From NCBI RefSeq assembly GCF_003368325.1, contig NZ_CP031466.1:3224001-3288000 (forward strand): a DNA stretch of 64,000 nucleotides, read 5' to 3'. Below, in pieces: positions 63,120 through 64,000 of the stretch. This stretch comes from Paraburkholderia caffeinilytica (GTDB taxonomy: Bacteria; Pseudomonadota; Gammaproteobacteria; Burkholderiales; Burkholderiaceae). The notes under the pieces were generated by a model that was given only the letters and a program-made list of their open reading frames with translations, did no database searches and was not told where the DNA came from. Within the stretch, counting starts at the first letter, position 1; each line of letters opens with the position of its first letter. Made by a program: the position numbers and the translations under genes.

Positions 63120-64000
63120 TCAGATTCGAGACGCGCATTCCTCACGCAGGTGCTCAATGAACGCCTGCTGGACGGCGGTGCCGAGCCAGTCGGTACGCAA
63201 TGTATACCCGACGGCCCGGCTTGCCTCAGGGGTCTCCAGTTCCAACGCGACCATCTCGCTGCCCGGATAGGCCTCGCGAATCTGCGCACGCGACAGGAGC
63301 GTGATGCAATCGCTTTCTACCAGCATCGCTAACATCATCGCGAGCGAACTGGTCTCGACCACCAGCGGCGGCTTGACCGGCAGCCGCGCGAAGATCGCAT
63401 CGATCACCGAGCGTCGCGGCACGTTGCGCTGTGGCATGACCCAGTCGTAACCGGCGAGGTCGCGGGCCGCGACGGTTTTCTGCCCCGCCAGCCGATGCCC
63501 CTTGCGCACGGCAACCACGTAAGGGTCGGCGAACAGCTCCGTCTCCTGCACGGACCCCGTGAGGCGGGGCTCGCGCAGCCCGCCGACGATGATATCGATA
63601 GCGCCGACACGTAGTTCGCGCAAGAGATGCGCGTGGGAGCCTTCATCGACTGTCACGCGCGCAGCAGGATAGCGGCTGCGCAGTCGCTGAATAGCGCGCG
63701 CGACGAGGCGTGGCGGCAGCAACGGCAAGACGCCGATCGCCACTTTCCCTGTGAGCTGCCCGCGCGCGTAGGCCAGATCCTCACTCGCCTGTGCGATTTC
63801 GTAGAGCGCCAGACTCAGACAGCGCGCGAATTCGATGCCTGCGGGGTTGGCCGACACGCTGTGCACACGCCGGCGGTAAAGCGACACGCCGACATTCTGC
63901 TCGATCTGCCGCGCCGCCCGATGCACGGCCGGCTGCGAGATGCCCAGCAACTGCGCGGCCTCTGCCGCCGATCCCGCATTGGCAATCGCGATGTGGCAGC
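63120..64000 (-). CDS. LysR family regulator, partial at window edge
   Basis: At least 292 residues of a LysR protein, cut by the right window edge. The visible N-terminus, reading in from the edge, is HIAIANAGSAAEAAQLLGIS then QPAVHRAARQIEQNVG, the second half of the winged helix. The effector domain follows (GKVAIGVLPLLPPRLVARAI, DIIVGGLREP, FADPYVVAVRKGHRLAG). The start codon lies outside. It may control a gene beyond the window. The aldarate operon already has a LacI regulator. Confidence 0.87.
   Translation of the reverse strand, partial: CHIAIANAGSAAEAAQLLGISQPAVHRAARQIEQNVGVSLYRRRVHSVSANPAGIEFARCLSLALYEIAQASEDLAYARGQLTGKVAIGVLPLLPPRLVARAIQRLRSRYPAARVTVDEGSHAHLLRELRVGAIDIIVGGLREPRLTGSVQETELFADPYVVAVRKGHRLAGQKTVAARDLAGYDWVMPQRNVPRRSVIDAIFARLPVKPPLVVETSSLAMMLAMLVESDCITLLSRAQIREAYPGSEMVALELETPEASRAVGYTLRTDWLGTAVQQAFIEHLREECASRI

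Overview
The window looks like a chromosomal segment of a Paraburkholderia/Burkholderia-type betaproteobacterium. The evidence is GC-rich coding sequence with strong third-position GC, a 96-residue H-NS paralogue, a PXPV-repeat protein, many LysR/AraC/GntR/LacI regulators with MFS carriers for organic acids, and a dispersed GC-rich repeat resembling ones I recall from Burkholderia genomes. No rRNA, tRNA, CRISPR array, transposase or phage gene was recognised. Gene order looks like ordinary accessory chromosome: small operons of transport, catabolism, signalling and efflux, each beside its regulator.

Layout. 0.1-3 kb: H-NS protein, serine beta-lactamase-like hydrolase, two small proteins. 3-7 kb: a sigma-54 activator divergent from a GntP-family permease that carries a well-formed -24/-12 promoter, then a RidA protein. 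7-11 kb: a large RcsC/BvgS-like hybrid kinase with a Gln-Pro repeat. 11-17 kb: a DedA-rhodanese fusion, a cNMP-domain/thioredoxin-reductase-like flavoprotein, a PXPV protein, a YcaQ-like protein and a LysE exporter behind a terminator-like leader. 17-23 kb: an NHL-like secreted protein, a repeat element, a DMT transporter and an AraC regulator. 22.8-30 kb: an operon of D-2-hydroxyacid dehydrogenase, hydratase, MFS and class V aminotransferase, divergent from a GntR regulator. 30-35 kb: a Na+/H+ antiporter, a Met-rich secreted protein, an HD protein, a GlxA regulator and an SDR. 35.6-39.8 kb: a sugar-acid operon (IlvD/Edd dehydratase with an in-frame TGA, MFS, DapA-like lyase). 40-42.4 kb: an orphan response regulator and a class II amidotransferase. 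42.6-47.8 kb: an unusual chemosensory-like operon (receptor-kinase, MCP-like protein, two CheX-like proteins, CheY). 48-57.5 kb: AlkD, an RND efflux operon with a divergent two-component system, and a tiny Gly-rich lipoprotein. 58-63 kb: a UxaA/GarD-like dehydratase, MFS and HpcH/HpaI aldolase operon, divergent from a LacI regulator. The window ends inside a LysR gene.

Two signals stand out. First, about twenty short units are scattered through the intergenic spaces. Each has a CCCGAA or CCTGGAA 5' arm, a 9-12 nt loop containing CTCACC, and a TTTGG or TTCCAGG 3' arm. They form small hairpins whose loop mimics the 16S rRNA anti-Shine-Dalgarno end. They resemble the toxic small-RNA arrays that I recall being described in betaproteobacteria. 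Second, the IlvD/Edd dehydratase has exactly one in-frame TGA, and it replaces the first Fe-S cluster cysteine; the rest of the gene is intact. This is either a very young pseudogene or a recoded codon.
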